From Cyclobacteriaceae bacterium (GTDB lineage Bacteria > Bacteroidota > Bacteroidia > Cytophagales > Cyclobacteriaceae), in assembly GCA_030637245.1 (NCBI GenBank), contig DAOVVI010000004.1, positions 1 through 13,808 on the forward strand: DNA of 13,808 nucleotides. Reading direction: 5' to 3'. The translations under genes and the position numbers were made by a program. Shown one piece after another: positions 7,556 through 13,808 of this stretch (its first letter is position 1; each line of letters begins with the position of its first letter). Under the pieces are notes generated by a model. It saw nothing but the letters and a program-made list of their open reading frames with translations. It did not search any database and was not told the origin of the DNA.

Positions 7556-7570
7556 TTTATTTACAACACT

Positions 7571-8269
7571 TTAATAAAAGTCGTATGGGCAGGGGATTTT
7601 CCAAACAATATAGCTGATCGAGAAACCTACAAAATTATACCAGTCTTTGTCGTATTTATTACCATACTGATAGTTTTTATTTGTAATGTCACCATCGGAA
7701 TATCCATCCAAATGATCAAAAAATAATTTCCGAATACCTATTTCCAGGTTCAACGTAATGCTTGGGTTTATGGCATATTTAAATCCGCCACCAAAAGGAA
7801 GCGCCAATTGGACGGTACTGCTTCCATTGAGATCCTGATTGCCTCCAAAAAAAGTGAATCCACTGATTCCCACAAACATATAAGGTGACCAGTGAATCTG
7901 AACATGATCTGTTTTATAATCCAGGAAATTATATTCTATCATCCCTGCAGCTTCCACTATGGTAGATTGAAAGGAGCCCTTTCTGTTTACTGCAAAAGGA
8001 TCGATTGGATTTTCATCACTTCCACTGATTAATCCGCCGGTTAGGCTTGCCCTTATACTGAAAATGTTGTCAAGATTCATTTTGTAATACCCGAGGATGC
8101 CCGGTTTCACATTTTCAATATGATATCCTCGCATCAGGTCTCCGGCATAATTAAAACCTCCGACGCCAACTCCATATTCAGAAAACTGTGCAACAGTCTG
8201 CTTTGAGATAACAATAAAGGAAAGTAAAATAAGGATTCTCAAATTCAAAATTTTAAGGTAATCGAACAC
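7571..8269 (-). CDS. DUF6089-type outer-membrane beta-barrel protein
   Basis: The 232-aa product is a probable small outer-membrane beta-barrel of unknown function. It has a signal sequence ending TVA before Gln28, an early GGFNYAGDL segment (37-45), alternating hydrophobic strands throughout, a LPFGGGFKYAI hairpin (158-168) and a C-terminal aromatic strand ending in PCPYDFY. The position between nadK and uppS is where DUF6089 proteins are usually found in Bacteroidota. A specific role is not known. No ATG opens this frame; the start given is a GTG, and TTG codons at 8248 or 8242 would give a tighter signal peptide. A possible -7-like TATCTTTA lies at 8309-8302 with no matching -33 element. 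Resemblance to the next barrel gene upstream suggests duplication. Confidence 0.75.
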   Translation of the reverse strand: MFDYLKILNLRILILLSFIVISKQTVAQFSEYGVGVGGFNYAGDLMRGYHIENVKPGILGYYKMNLDNIFSIRASLTGGLISGSDENPIDPFAVNRKGSFQSTIVEAAGMIEYNFLDYKTDHVQIHWSPYMFVGISGFTFFGGNQDLNGSSTVQLALPFGGGFKYAINPSITLNLEIGIRKLFFDHLDGYSDGDITNKNYQYGNKYDKDWYNFVGFSISYIVWKIPCPYDFY

Positions 8270-8496
8270 ATCTGAAACGCAGCTATGCCCTTATTAATTT
8301 GTAAAGATAGAAGAAAATTTAAATGAGATGATGGCAATCAGGTCATTTCTATCTCCGGCGCGAATTCTGCCCCAATGACTAAAACCCTGATAAACATGAT
8401 AAGTTTTATCTTTTTATTCAGGGCCTGCCTCAGTAGAATGATTCTTCTTTTTGTATTTATACACCGAATATTGCAGGAATGCCTTTAATGATAATA

Positions 8497-8531
8497 GAAT
8501 TAGAAAAAAAAGAAAATATAGGTTCTAATTC
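8497..8531 (-). terminator. Weak hairpin at the end of the longer barrel gene
   Basis: A perfect 9-bp inverted repeat, GAATTAGAA (8497-8505) and TTCTAATTC (8523-8531), has a 17-nt loop rich in T on the minus strand and spans the stop codon of the upstream gene. The stem is AT-rich and no strong T-run follows it, so a terminator or mRNA-end role is tentative. The rest of the 8270-8524 gap holds nothing else recognisable. Confidence 0.3.
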
Positions 8532-9598
8532 TCACGGGGTTTAGATTTGTTTAAAACATAAGAAATTTTAAAACTGGTTACTATGTAGGTGTCATTGCTT
8601 GAACCACCCCTTATTGCCCCACTGCTCTCCTGTCCGTATCCTTGAAAAACAGTGTATCTATTGCCATCATACTTTGATATGTAAGTGATTGGTTTTGTGT
8701 GAGATAGGATTAACTCATAATCTCGCTCTTTACCTGTCATTACAGCATATTCCTCTCTTGAACGATCCGACATTGATTTTGCCACATCACTACCTAATGC
8801 ACCTAAATCCACATATTTACCGCTAACGTCATCAATATAATCAGTAAGCAGTATTCTATAATTTATTTCAAAAGAGAAATCTAAGCGATCGGTTAAGCGA
8901 AAATTGAATCCACCACCAAATGGGATGGAAAATTGAATCTTACTATATGGTTTATTATCATAAAATTCGCTGAATTGCCCCTCTGTTCCTAAAGGCCTTA
9001 GAACTACCCACTCCCCTGAGTTTGGATATCGTTCGCCACTGATTTTAAAATCAGGGACTTTGCCTTTAGGGTTATGATAAAAAATACTTATTCCTCCATT
9101 TAAATAAATATTAAAGAATTTTCTTTGGCGGAAATCCAGGTAATTTTTGAAAATATAAAACTGTGACATCACAGAAAAATCAAGGATGTCATTTCTGAAA
9201 CTCAGGTTGCGTACATATCTGCTTATTGCCTCGGGATCATTGGGATCTGCAGAGGTAAAATCATCTCCGGTGAGCCTGCCATAAAGTAATTCTGCTTTCA
9301 AACTCATCCTTGGGCCATAGCGGTATTGTATAAAAGCACTTACTCCGGGTTTAATTTGGCTGAACTCCGTACTCAGGAAATTAGTTGCCGGAGCCAGGTC
9401 TCCAAAATACGTAAGGAAATTGAAACTGCCTCCAACAGTAAGATATCTGTTTTTTTTGAAATCTTTTTTCTTAACCCGAAATTTTTCCATCCGTGTGCCA
9501 TACCCTTCTTTTTTTTTAGGGGTTTCTTTTTGACTAAAAACCAAAAATGGCATCAGGAACAGCAATAAAAAGATATATTTAAAAAACTTTGTTGGCAT
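8525..9598 (-). CDS. DUF6089-like outer-membrane barrel, longer paralogue
   Basis: The 357-aa product has a signal peptide (1-22, VFS before Gln23). A very basic Lys-rich stretch follows (24-51), then barrel-like strands beginning YLTVGGSFNFLTYFGDL (52-68). It shares two landmarks with the 232-aa neighbour: the early F-x-Y-x-GDL-type segment and IPFGGGFNF (225-233), followed by a strand pair like that in the neighbour. It is about 125 residues longer because of the Lys-rich segment, a longer middle and a polar C-terminal section (about 265-335) that may be a long extracellular loop or periplasmic turn. It starts 9 nt after nadK and is likely on the same transcript. Function is unknown, and outer-membrane location is inferred from signal peptide and strand pattern. 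Confidence 0.72.
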   Translation of the reverse strand: MPTKFFKYIFLLLFLMPFLVFSQKETPKKKEGYGTRMEKFRVKKKDFKKNRYLTVGGSFNFLTYFGDLAPATNFLSTEFSQIKPGVSAFIQYRYGPRMSLKAELLYGRLTGDDFTSADPNDPEAISRYVRNLSFRNDILDFSVMSQFYIFKNYLDFRQRKFFNIYLNGGISIFYHNPKGKVPDFKISGERYPNSGEWVVLRPLGTEGQFSEFYDNKPYSKIQFSIPFGGGFNFRLTDRLDFSFEINYRILLTDYIDDVSGKYVDLGALGSDVAKSMSDRSREEYAVMTGKERDYELILSHTKPITYISKYDGNRYTVFQGYGQESSGAIRGGSSNDTYIVTSFKISYVLNKSKPREN

Positions 9599-9607
9599 GA
9601 ATTAAAA

Positions 9608-10483
9608 TCAGTTTCTGACGTCAAGACCCCAGTTCAATTTTTTACGTAAGGTATTAACGAAACTGTATCCATCAAATTTTATAAGTTTCGCAGAGAATTC
9701 TTCTTTCTTAATCTGCAATTTCAAGCCTGATTTTATAATATTCGACCTTGAATCCAGAGAAACCATAAAATAATTACTCCTGCTTTCCACCTCTAATGTT
9801 ATTGTGTTTGAATCAGATACAACCAGGGGTCTAACGTTTAAATTGTGTGGGCTTACCGGTGTTATTATCAAATTGTTGGACTGAGGCATCACTACCGGTC
9901 CTCCGCAACTCAGAGAATATCCGGTAGATCCTGTAGGTGTGGCGATGATCAAGCCATCAGCCCAATACGAATTGAGAAATTCATTATTTATGTAGGTATG
10001 AACAGTTATCATTGAAGAAGTATCCTGCTTCAAAACCGTCACTTCATTTAAGCCAAAGTTCAGTTCTTCAAAGACCGAATCAGAAGATTCGACTTTGAGC
10101 AGCATTCTTGAGTCGATGTCAAATTCATTATTTCCAATACGCTCCAATGCTTCGGAAATCATTTCTTTATTGGTTGTGGCTAAAAACCCAAGCCGGCCCG
10201 TATTTACTCCAAGAATAGGTGTTTCTGATTTTCCCACGTGAGTTATCGTTTCCAATAATGTCCCATCTCCGCCGATACTAATTACAAAATCAAAATGTTC
10301 AAAACCAGATCCGGGTTTATATATCCCACAATTATATAGATCAACCCCATTTTCCAGGGCCTGATCATGAAATGAATTTGAAAGATAAAATTCGTAGTTC
10401 TTATCTCTTAAAAGACCAATTGTGTACTCAATGACCGGAAGCGTATTTTCGGGAAATACTTTTCCATGGATAGCTATTTTCAT
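9608..10483 (-). CDS. nadK: NAD kinase
   Basis: NAD kinase phosphorylates NAD to NADP in the cytoplasm and sets the NADP(H) pool used for biosynthesis and oxidant defence. The 291-aa length fits the bacterial family. Diagnostic motifs are GGDGT (71-75), NTGRLGFL (94-101), the NE pair at 146-147 and DGLIIATPTGSTGYSLS (176-192). The gene follows the CBS-ACT protein by 51 nt, and a perfect -7-type hexamer lies in that gap, so it may have its own promoter. The barrel gene downstream starts 9 nt after its stop. Confidence 0.96.
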   Translation of the reverse strand: MKIAIHGKVFPENTLPVIEYTIGLLRDKNYEFYLSNSFHDQALENGVDLYNCGIYKPGSGFEHFDFVISIGGDGTLLETITHVGKSETPILGVNTGRLGFLATTNKEMISEALERIGNNEFDIDSRMLLKVESSDSVFEELNFGLNEVTVLKQDTSSMITVHTYINNEFLNSYWADGLIIATPTGSTGYSLSCGGPVVMPQSNNLIITPVSPHNLNVRPLVVSDSNTITLEVESRSNYFMVSLDSRSNIIKSGLKLQIKKEEFSAKLIKFDGYSFVNTLRKKLNWGLDVRN

Positions 10484-10505
10484 TTTCAGTGTGAAAAAAT
10501 TTGGT

Positions 10506-10513
10506 CAAATTTA
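10506..10513 (-). promoter_or_regulatory. Possible -7 element upstream of nadK
   Basis: On the minus strand, TAAATTTG matches the Bacteroidota -7 consensus TAnnTTTG exactly. It lies 23 nt before the nadK start codon and within the gap after the CBS gene. No TTTG -33 element is seen at the expected 19-21 nt spacing, so the call rests on one half of the promoter only. Confidence 0.35.
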
Positions 10514-10534
10514 GGAAATTGATTCCGAAAGGGA

Positions 10535-11200
10535 TTATATGTTAAGGAAATTTAGCAGGTTATCCAGTCTTTCCCGCTCGGTATCGATATTGTTGCTTTC
10601 ATGGAATTTTGCAATAATTTTATAGTCAAACCTTTCCAGAGTAGCTGCAACAGTAGTTAAATCCTCTTTATTTATTTTTAGAGTTAAAAAAACGAAGTTT
10701 GGATCTTTATGATCCTGGCTGAGATAAGAACCCAATATTTTAGCGTCATCAGATTCAATCAGACGACTGATCTCAGCCATAGAATAATCAATAAACCTCA
10801 ATTCCAAAACCAGGATTCCTCCCTGTCCCTGAACAGCAAGTGTATTTGAAAATGCCTTAATTGTATCTTCATGACGCGAAACACCCATAAATTCACCTTC
10901 TCTGTTCAGAATGGCTACCAACTCCGAATCACATTCCTGGGTCAACCTGATGATATCGAAAAGGTGTTGGTCTTCATTGACGTAACAATGTTCTGAAATA
11001 AGCTTAAAATCACCAATTTTACGATCGAGATCATTATTTTCAAGAATAATATCTTCAGAGATTAAACCTTTAATCCCCCTATTATCAATCACAGGGAGTT
11101 GATTGGTTTTTAGCTCTTCCATCCAGATAATTGCTTTTTCAGCCGTATCAGTTAGTTTGAGGGCTGGTATCATCTGATTTATAAGTTCTTCAGCTATCAT
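10535..11200 (-). CDS. CBS-domain protein with C-terminal ACT-like region
   Basis: The 221-aa soluble protein has two CBS-type repeats (about 8-60 and 65-118) with the characteristic LPVIDN-GIKGLI pattern near 35-47 and a second LVAILNREGEFMGV pattern at 94-107. An ACT-like alpha/beta region (about 127-200, beginning GGILVLELRF) and a charged C-terminal helix follow. CBS pairs commonly bind adenine nucleotides, and ACT domains commonly bind small ligands, so this looks like a regulatory or sensor protein without an enzyme domain. Its start overlaps the hydrolase stop in an ATGA arrangement, and nadK lies 51 nt downstream. The adjacency to NAD kinase is frequent in Bacteroidota. An adenylate-sensing role for NADP supply is an inference and no partner has been shown here. 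Confidence 0.8.
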   Translation of the reverse strand: MIAEELINQMIPALKLTDTAEKAIIWMEELKTNQLPVIDNRGIKGLISEDIILENNDLDRKIGDFKLISEHCYVNEDQHLFDIIRLTQECDSELVAILNREGEFMGVSRHEDTIKAFSNTLAVQGQGGILVLELRFIDYSMAEISRLIESDDAKILGSYLSQDHKDPNFVFLTLKINKEDLTTVAATLERFDYKIIAKFHESNNIDTERERLDNLLNFLNI

Positions 11201-11964
11201 GCCAACACATTTTCATTTATCAAAAAGTCACTCATTATATCATTAAACTTTTCAGGTTGTTCCATCATTGGAGCATGACAACATTTATCAATAAATTTTA
11301 ATGTCGTATTTGGGATCAACCTATTAAAGTCATGCGCCACCAAAGGCGGTGTAATGGTGTCATTCAATCCCCAAATTAGCAGGGTTGGTACTTTAATATC
11401 GGGTATTTCATTGGCCATATTATGCCTTTGAGCAGATTTTGCGATAGCAACGATATTCAAACATTTAGGGATACTTTTAGTAGTCTCAAAAATCTCCTGA
11501 ACATATTCTTCAGAAATACTTTTGGGATTGTAAAATGTGTATTCAGCTCGTTCTTTTACATATTCATAACTACCGCGCTTTGGAAACGAGCCCCCCATCG
11601 CATTTTCAAAAAGGCCTGAGCTTCCGGTTAATACCAATTTCTTAACTGTCTCTTGTCTTCTTAACGTATAGATCAAAGCCACATGACCACCAAGTGAATT
11701 TCCCATCAGGTTGATATTGTCAATCTTTTTAAGGTCAATAAATCCTTCCAAATGATCGACTAACGCATCAAGCCCGACTTTTCTAAAAGGCATATCGTAA
11801 ATTGGGAGCATTGGAATAATGATCCTGAATTTGTCTTTAAATCTATCGATTACCGAATCCCAATTGCTTAATGCTCCAAACAATCCGTGAAGAAGCACTA
11901 GGTTAGGTCCGGACCCTTCCTCGATGTATTTATATTTCCCTATTTCCTTTAATTCAAATGGCAT
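11197..11964 (-). CDS. Alpha/beta hydrolase
   Basis: The 255-aa protein has the alpha/beta-hydrolase fold: an oxyanion-hole HGLFG (26-30), nucleophile elbow GNSLGG (Ser90), acid GLND (Asp202) and a C-terminal His230 in CCHAPMMEQP. The triad is complete, so it should be an active esterase, lipase or related hydrolase. It has no clear signal peptide, so a cytoplasmic site is likely. The substrate cannot be read from sequence. It overlaps the CBS-ACT gene by 4 nt, which implies coupled translation, and it begins 55 nt after the amidotransferase gene. Confidence 0.85.
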   Translation of the reverse strand: MPFELKEIGKYKYIEEGSGPNLVLLHGLFGALSNWDSVIDRFKDKFRIIIPMLPIYDMPFRKVGLDALVDHLEGFIDLKKIDNINLMGNSLGGHVALIYTLRRQETVKKLVLTGSSGLFENAMGGSFPKRGSYEYVKERAEYTFYNPKSISEEYVQEIFETTKSIPKCLNIVAIAKSAQRHNMANEIPDIKVPTLLIWGLNDTITPPLVAHDFNRLIPNTTLKFIDKCCHAPMMEQPEKFNDIMSDFLINENVLA

Positions 11965-11976
11965 AATATCTTAGAA

Positions 11977-11995
11977 TTCAAACGTTTCATTTGAA
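11977..11995. repeat. Dyad between the amidotransferase and hydrolase genes
   Basis: TTCAAA (11977-11982) and TTTGAA (11990-11995) form a perfect 6-bp dyad around a 7-nt spacer, 13 nt upstream of the hydrolase start codon. The octamer AATTCAAA at its left edge recurs 24 bp away inside the gene. It may be a small operator or mRNA stem; the AT-rich arms make chance possible. Confidence 0.25.
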
Positions 11996-12019
11996 AAATA
12001 GTCTTATTTTATAAATAAT

Positions 12020-12589
12020 TCAATTGGTTAATGAATATAAATTTTTCCAATTTCTCAAAATTTCCAATCCATATTGTGTTAAAACAGCCTCAGGATGGAA
12101 TTGTAAGCCATAAATGGGCAAATATTTGTGTTTCAGTGCCATAATCTCACCAATATCGGTATTTGCAATAACTTGTAACTTACTGGAAAGTTTACTGCAA
12201 ATTAACGAATGATATCTGACAACATTAAACCCGGAAGGGATATTGATGAATAAAGAGTCATTCTCATGGAAAATTTTTGAAATTTTTCCATGCATTGGTT
12301 TTGGTGCCTTTTTAATCTCTCCTTTAAAGTATGCTCCGATTGCCTGATGGCCAAGACAAATTCCCAATACAGGTATCTTAGTATGATAAAAATCTAACAC
12401 TTTCATTAAATCGCCAGCTTTTGTCGGTATGCCCGGACCGGGAGATAACACTACCCCATTGTACTTTTCAGATAATAATTGTTTAAGCGAGGCATTATTT
12501 CTAAGAACTTTGACTTCCAGTTCCAATTGATAGAAATAATCAACAAGGTTGTAGGTGAAAGAATCAAAGTTATCTACAACTAATATCAA
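12020..12589 (-). CDS. pabA: Aminodeoxychorismate/anthranilate synthase component II
   Basis: This is a class I glutamine amidotransferase that frees ammonia from glutamine for a chorismate-using partner: PabB in folate synthesis or TrpE in tryptophan synthesis. The 189-aa protein is of normal length. It starts with the family hallmark VVDNFDSFTYNL (4-15), has the oxyanion loop SPGPG (49-53), nucleophile elbow GICLGHQ (Cys78) and the His165/Glu167 pair in FHPEA. The start overlaps the cvpA stop by 4 nt. No pabB, trpE or other pathway gene is in the window, so folate versus tryptophan use, or both, cannot be decided; the symbol is therefore provisional. Confidence 0.9.
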   Translation of the reverse strand: MILVVDNFDSFTYNLVDYFYQLELEVKVLRNNASLKQLLSEKYNGVVLSPGPGIPTKAGDLMKVLDFYHTKIPVLGICLGHQAIGAYFKGEIKKAPKPMHGKISKIFHENDSLFINIPSGFNVVRYHSLICSKLSSKLQVIANTDIGEIMALKHKYLPIYGLQFHPEAVLTQYGLEILRNWKNLYSLTN

Positions 12590-13119
12590 GACGTGAAGGT
12601 TGCAAACAATTCTTCCAGCGTTTTGATAAAGTTATCAAAGGAAGGAAAAATTGTAGATATAAAATTACCAACTTGCGCCGCAAAACCGGTTACCAATGGC
12701 AGTACTCTTGAATTTTCAGTGACCGAATCGGGCAAATTAATATTGAGACCAGACATCAACCAAAGTAAAATACTCAAAGCCAGTGCCCATTTTACAATTC
12801 CAATCAGCGCCCCCGCAAAATTATCTAATACACCCAATGGAGTCCAGTCGATCACCTTTTTCAGGATTTTACCAACTATGTTTACAACAATCAATATCAG
12901 CACAAAAAGTATCAGAAACGCCATAAAAGGTAAAAAATTTCCAAAACCATCATACACTCTTGATATGTAATCCATCCCGGTGTGCAGAAGCTTGAAGCCC
13001 CCGACAATTGCCAGGATAAATGCAACAATGGCAATAAGTTCAAGAATCAGGCCTTTCTTATAGCCGCTATATGCTCCAAGAAGCAGGATGATAATGACGA
13101 TGATGTCTGCGGTGCTCAC
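12586..13119 (-). CDS. cvpA: CvpA family membrane protein
   Basis: The 177-aa inner-membrane protein has about four hydrophobic segments (near 5-20, 24-44, 63-85 and 101-125). It carries the conserved stretch TPLGVLDNFAGALIGIVKW (93-111) between the third and fourth. This matches the CvpA family, named for colicin V production in E. coli and of broader, poorly defined envelope function. It begins 5 nt after yqeY and overlaps pabA by 4 nt, so the three are probably one transcript. Confidence 0.88.
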   Translation of the reverse strand: MSTADIIVIIILLLGAYSGYKKGLILELIAIVAFILAIVGGFKLLHTGMDYISRVYDGFGNFLPFMAFLILFVLILIVVNIVGKILKKVIDWTPLGVLDNFAGALIGIVKWALALSILLWLMSGLNINLPDSVTENSRVLPLVTGFAAQVGNFISTIFPSFDNFIKTLEELFATFTS

Positions 13120-13124
13120 TTGTG

Positions 13125-13574
13125 CTAAGAAAGAAGTTTTTTAACTATTTGAGAGATTGTTCTGCCATCAGCTTTACCCGCCAATTCTTTGGATGCCATC
13201 CCCATCACCTTTCCCATATCTTTCATTGATGTGGCCCCAACTTTTTCAATGATATTACCAACGATCACTTCTAATTCTTCCTCAGATAACTGTTTCGGTA
13301 GATATCTTTTTATAACTTCCAGCTCGGCTTGTTCGATATCGGCGAGATCATCTCTTTTTTGTTCACGGTAGAGTGAAATACTTTCCGTCCTTTGTTTGGC
13401 GGCTTTCTGCAGAATTTTCATTTCTACATCGGCGCTTAGGTTTTCTCCGGCGCCTTTTTCAGTCAGTGCAAGAAGAATCATTGATTTAATCCCGCGAAGG
13501 GCCCTTAAATCATCTTTATTCTTTGCAAGCATTGCTTTTTTTAGGTCTGCTTCAATTTGTTCTTTTAAACTCAT
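13125..13574 (-). CDS. yqeY: GatB/YqeY domain-containing protein
   Basis: The 149-aa protein matches the free-standing YqeY family, which resembles the tail domain of the GatB subunit of tRNA-dependent amidotransferases. Visible traits are an N-terminal helix with ALRGIKSMI (25-33), a central charged helix with RTESISLYREQKRDDLA (67-83), the RYLPKQLSEEEL segment (101-112) and a C-terminal MGKVMGMASKELAGKADG patch (121-138). No catalytic motif is evident, and its exact cellular job is not settled for the family. It is the first gene of the minus-strand run and diverges from pdxJ across 49 bp. Confidence 0.92.
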   Translation of the reverse strand: MSLKEQIEADLKKAMLAKNKDDLRALRGIKSMILLALTEKGAGENLSADVEMKILQKAAKQRTESISLYREQKRDDLADIEQAELEVIKRYLPKQLSEEELEVIVGNIIEKVGATSMKDMGKVMGMASKELAGKADGRTISQIVKKLLS

Positions 13575-13596
13575 AATTAATATCCTTATCTTGCCA

Positions 13597-13604
13597 CAAA
13601 GTTA
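13597..13604 (-). promoter_or_regulatory. Possible -7 element upstream of yqeY
   Basis: On the minus strand, TAACTTTG fits the Bacteroidota -7 consensus TAnnTTTG exactly and lies 22 nt before the yqeY start, in the 49-bp gap shared with pdxJ. No TTTG -33 element is found at the expected distance. The gap is too short for two well-separated promoters, so the yqeY promoter would reach into the pdxJ leader. Confidence 0.35.
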
Positions 13605-13623
13605 TTGATTTTCCTTTAAAGGT

Positions 13624-13808
13624 ATGACGAAGTTAAGTGTAAATATAAATAAGATTGCAACTCTGAGAAATGCTCGTGGTGGTAACATGCCCAATGTGGT
13701 GAAAATGGCAATCGATTGTGAAAAGTTTGGCGCCGAAGGAATTACAGTTCACCCAAGACCGGACGAAAGACACATCAAGTACAACGATGTATTAGAATTG
13801 AAGGCGGT
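13624..13808 (+). CDS. pdxJ: Pyridoxine 5'-phosphate synthase, 5' part
   Basis: PdxJ condenses 3-amino-1-hydroxyacetone phosphate with 1-deoxy-D-xylulose 5-phosphate to form pyridoxine 5'-phosphate, the last ring-forming step of the DXP-dependent vitamin B6 route. Only the first 61 codons lie in the window, about a quarter of a normal gene. They show the family start [16 protein letters not shown] (6-21) and the strand [16 protein letters not shown] (40-55), which carries conserved phosphate-site and catalytic-region residues. The N-terminal NINK, where enterobacterial proteins have NIDH, is a variant I recall from Bacteroidota PdxJ proteins. The ATG at 13624 is the natural start. The gene runs off the right edge with no sign of damage. 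Confidence 0.93.
   Translation, partial: MTKLSVNINKIATLRNARGGNMPNVVKMAIDCEKFGAEGITVHPRPDERHIKYNDVLELKA

Noticed and set aside
7514..7726. Plus-strand 70-aa hydrophobic frame
   Set aside because: Most of it is antisense to the 3' end of the short barrel gene, and its hydrophobicity comes from AT-rich DNA. A transmembrane microprotein cannot be supported.
8375..8488. Plus-strand 37-codon hydrophobic frame in the gap between the barrel genes
   Set aside because: It is short, has no ribosome-binding signal or recognisable relatives, and runs opposite to every neighbour.
12593..12970. Plus-strand 125-aa frame opposite cvpA
   Set aside because: It is antisense to a clear CvpA coding sequence with conserved membrane segments and has no motif of its own.
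13189..13608. Plus-strand frames opposite yqeY
   Set aside because: They are rich in Ser/Phe as expected for the complement of a Lys/Glu-rich helix gene, and yqeY is intact.

Overview
The window reads as chromosomal DNA of a Bacteroidota bacterium, probably of the Cytophagales type. The DNA is AT-rich, secreted proteins have short Lys-rich signal peptides ending in AxA-Q, and the gene order CBS-domain protein, NAD kinase, DUF6089-type barrel, uppS, bamA, ompH/skp, ompH/skp is a familiar Bacteroidota neighbourhood. No rRNA, tRNA, CRISPR array, insertion sequence or prophage gene was seen. The genus cannot be fixed from this sequence.

Left end (1-1975). A minus-strand gene encodes a nickel superoxide dismutase (sodN). 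It has a Sec-type signal peptide whose predicted cleavage point exposes the Ni-binding His as residue 1. A hairpin plus T-run terminator follows it. A full-length two-domain ChrA-type chromate transporter gene diverges from it across 242 bp. That gap holds four phased AYTCC-type half-sites, closer to sodN.

Centre and right (1967-13574). Thirteen minus-strand genes run in the same direction. From the upstream end they are yqeY, cvpA, a class I glutamine amidotransferase (pabA/trpG), an alpha/beta hydrolase, a CBS-ACT protein, nadK, two DUF6089-like outer-membrane barrels, uppS, bamA, two skp-like chaperones and ldcA. Overlaps of 4 nt (cvpA/pabA and hydrolase/CBS) and 17 nt (uppS/bamA), with several gaps under 30 nt, suggest a few multi-gene transcripts. 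A strong hairpin terminator closes the skp genes just ahead of ldcA. The uppS-bamA-skp-skp block joins lipid-carrier synthesis for peptidoglycan with outer-membrane protein chaperoning and insertion. ldcA adds peptidoglycan recycling, and the two small barrels are probable BAM clients.

Right edge (13624-13808). The 5' quarter of pdxJ (pyridoxine 5'-phosphate synthase) starts on the plus strand, divergent from yqeY, and runs off the window.

Most of the window is ordinary core genome. The most unusual part is the left end: a probably exported Ni-SOD divergent from a chromate transporter. This recalls the chromate operons that pair chrA with an iron-type SOD gene (chrC), but with an unrelated SOD family and a different route for exposing the metal-binding N-terminus.
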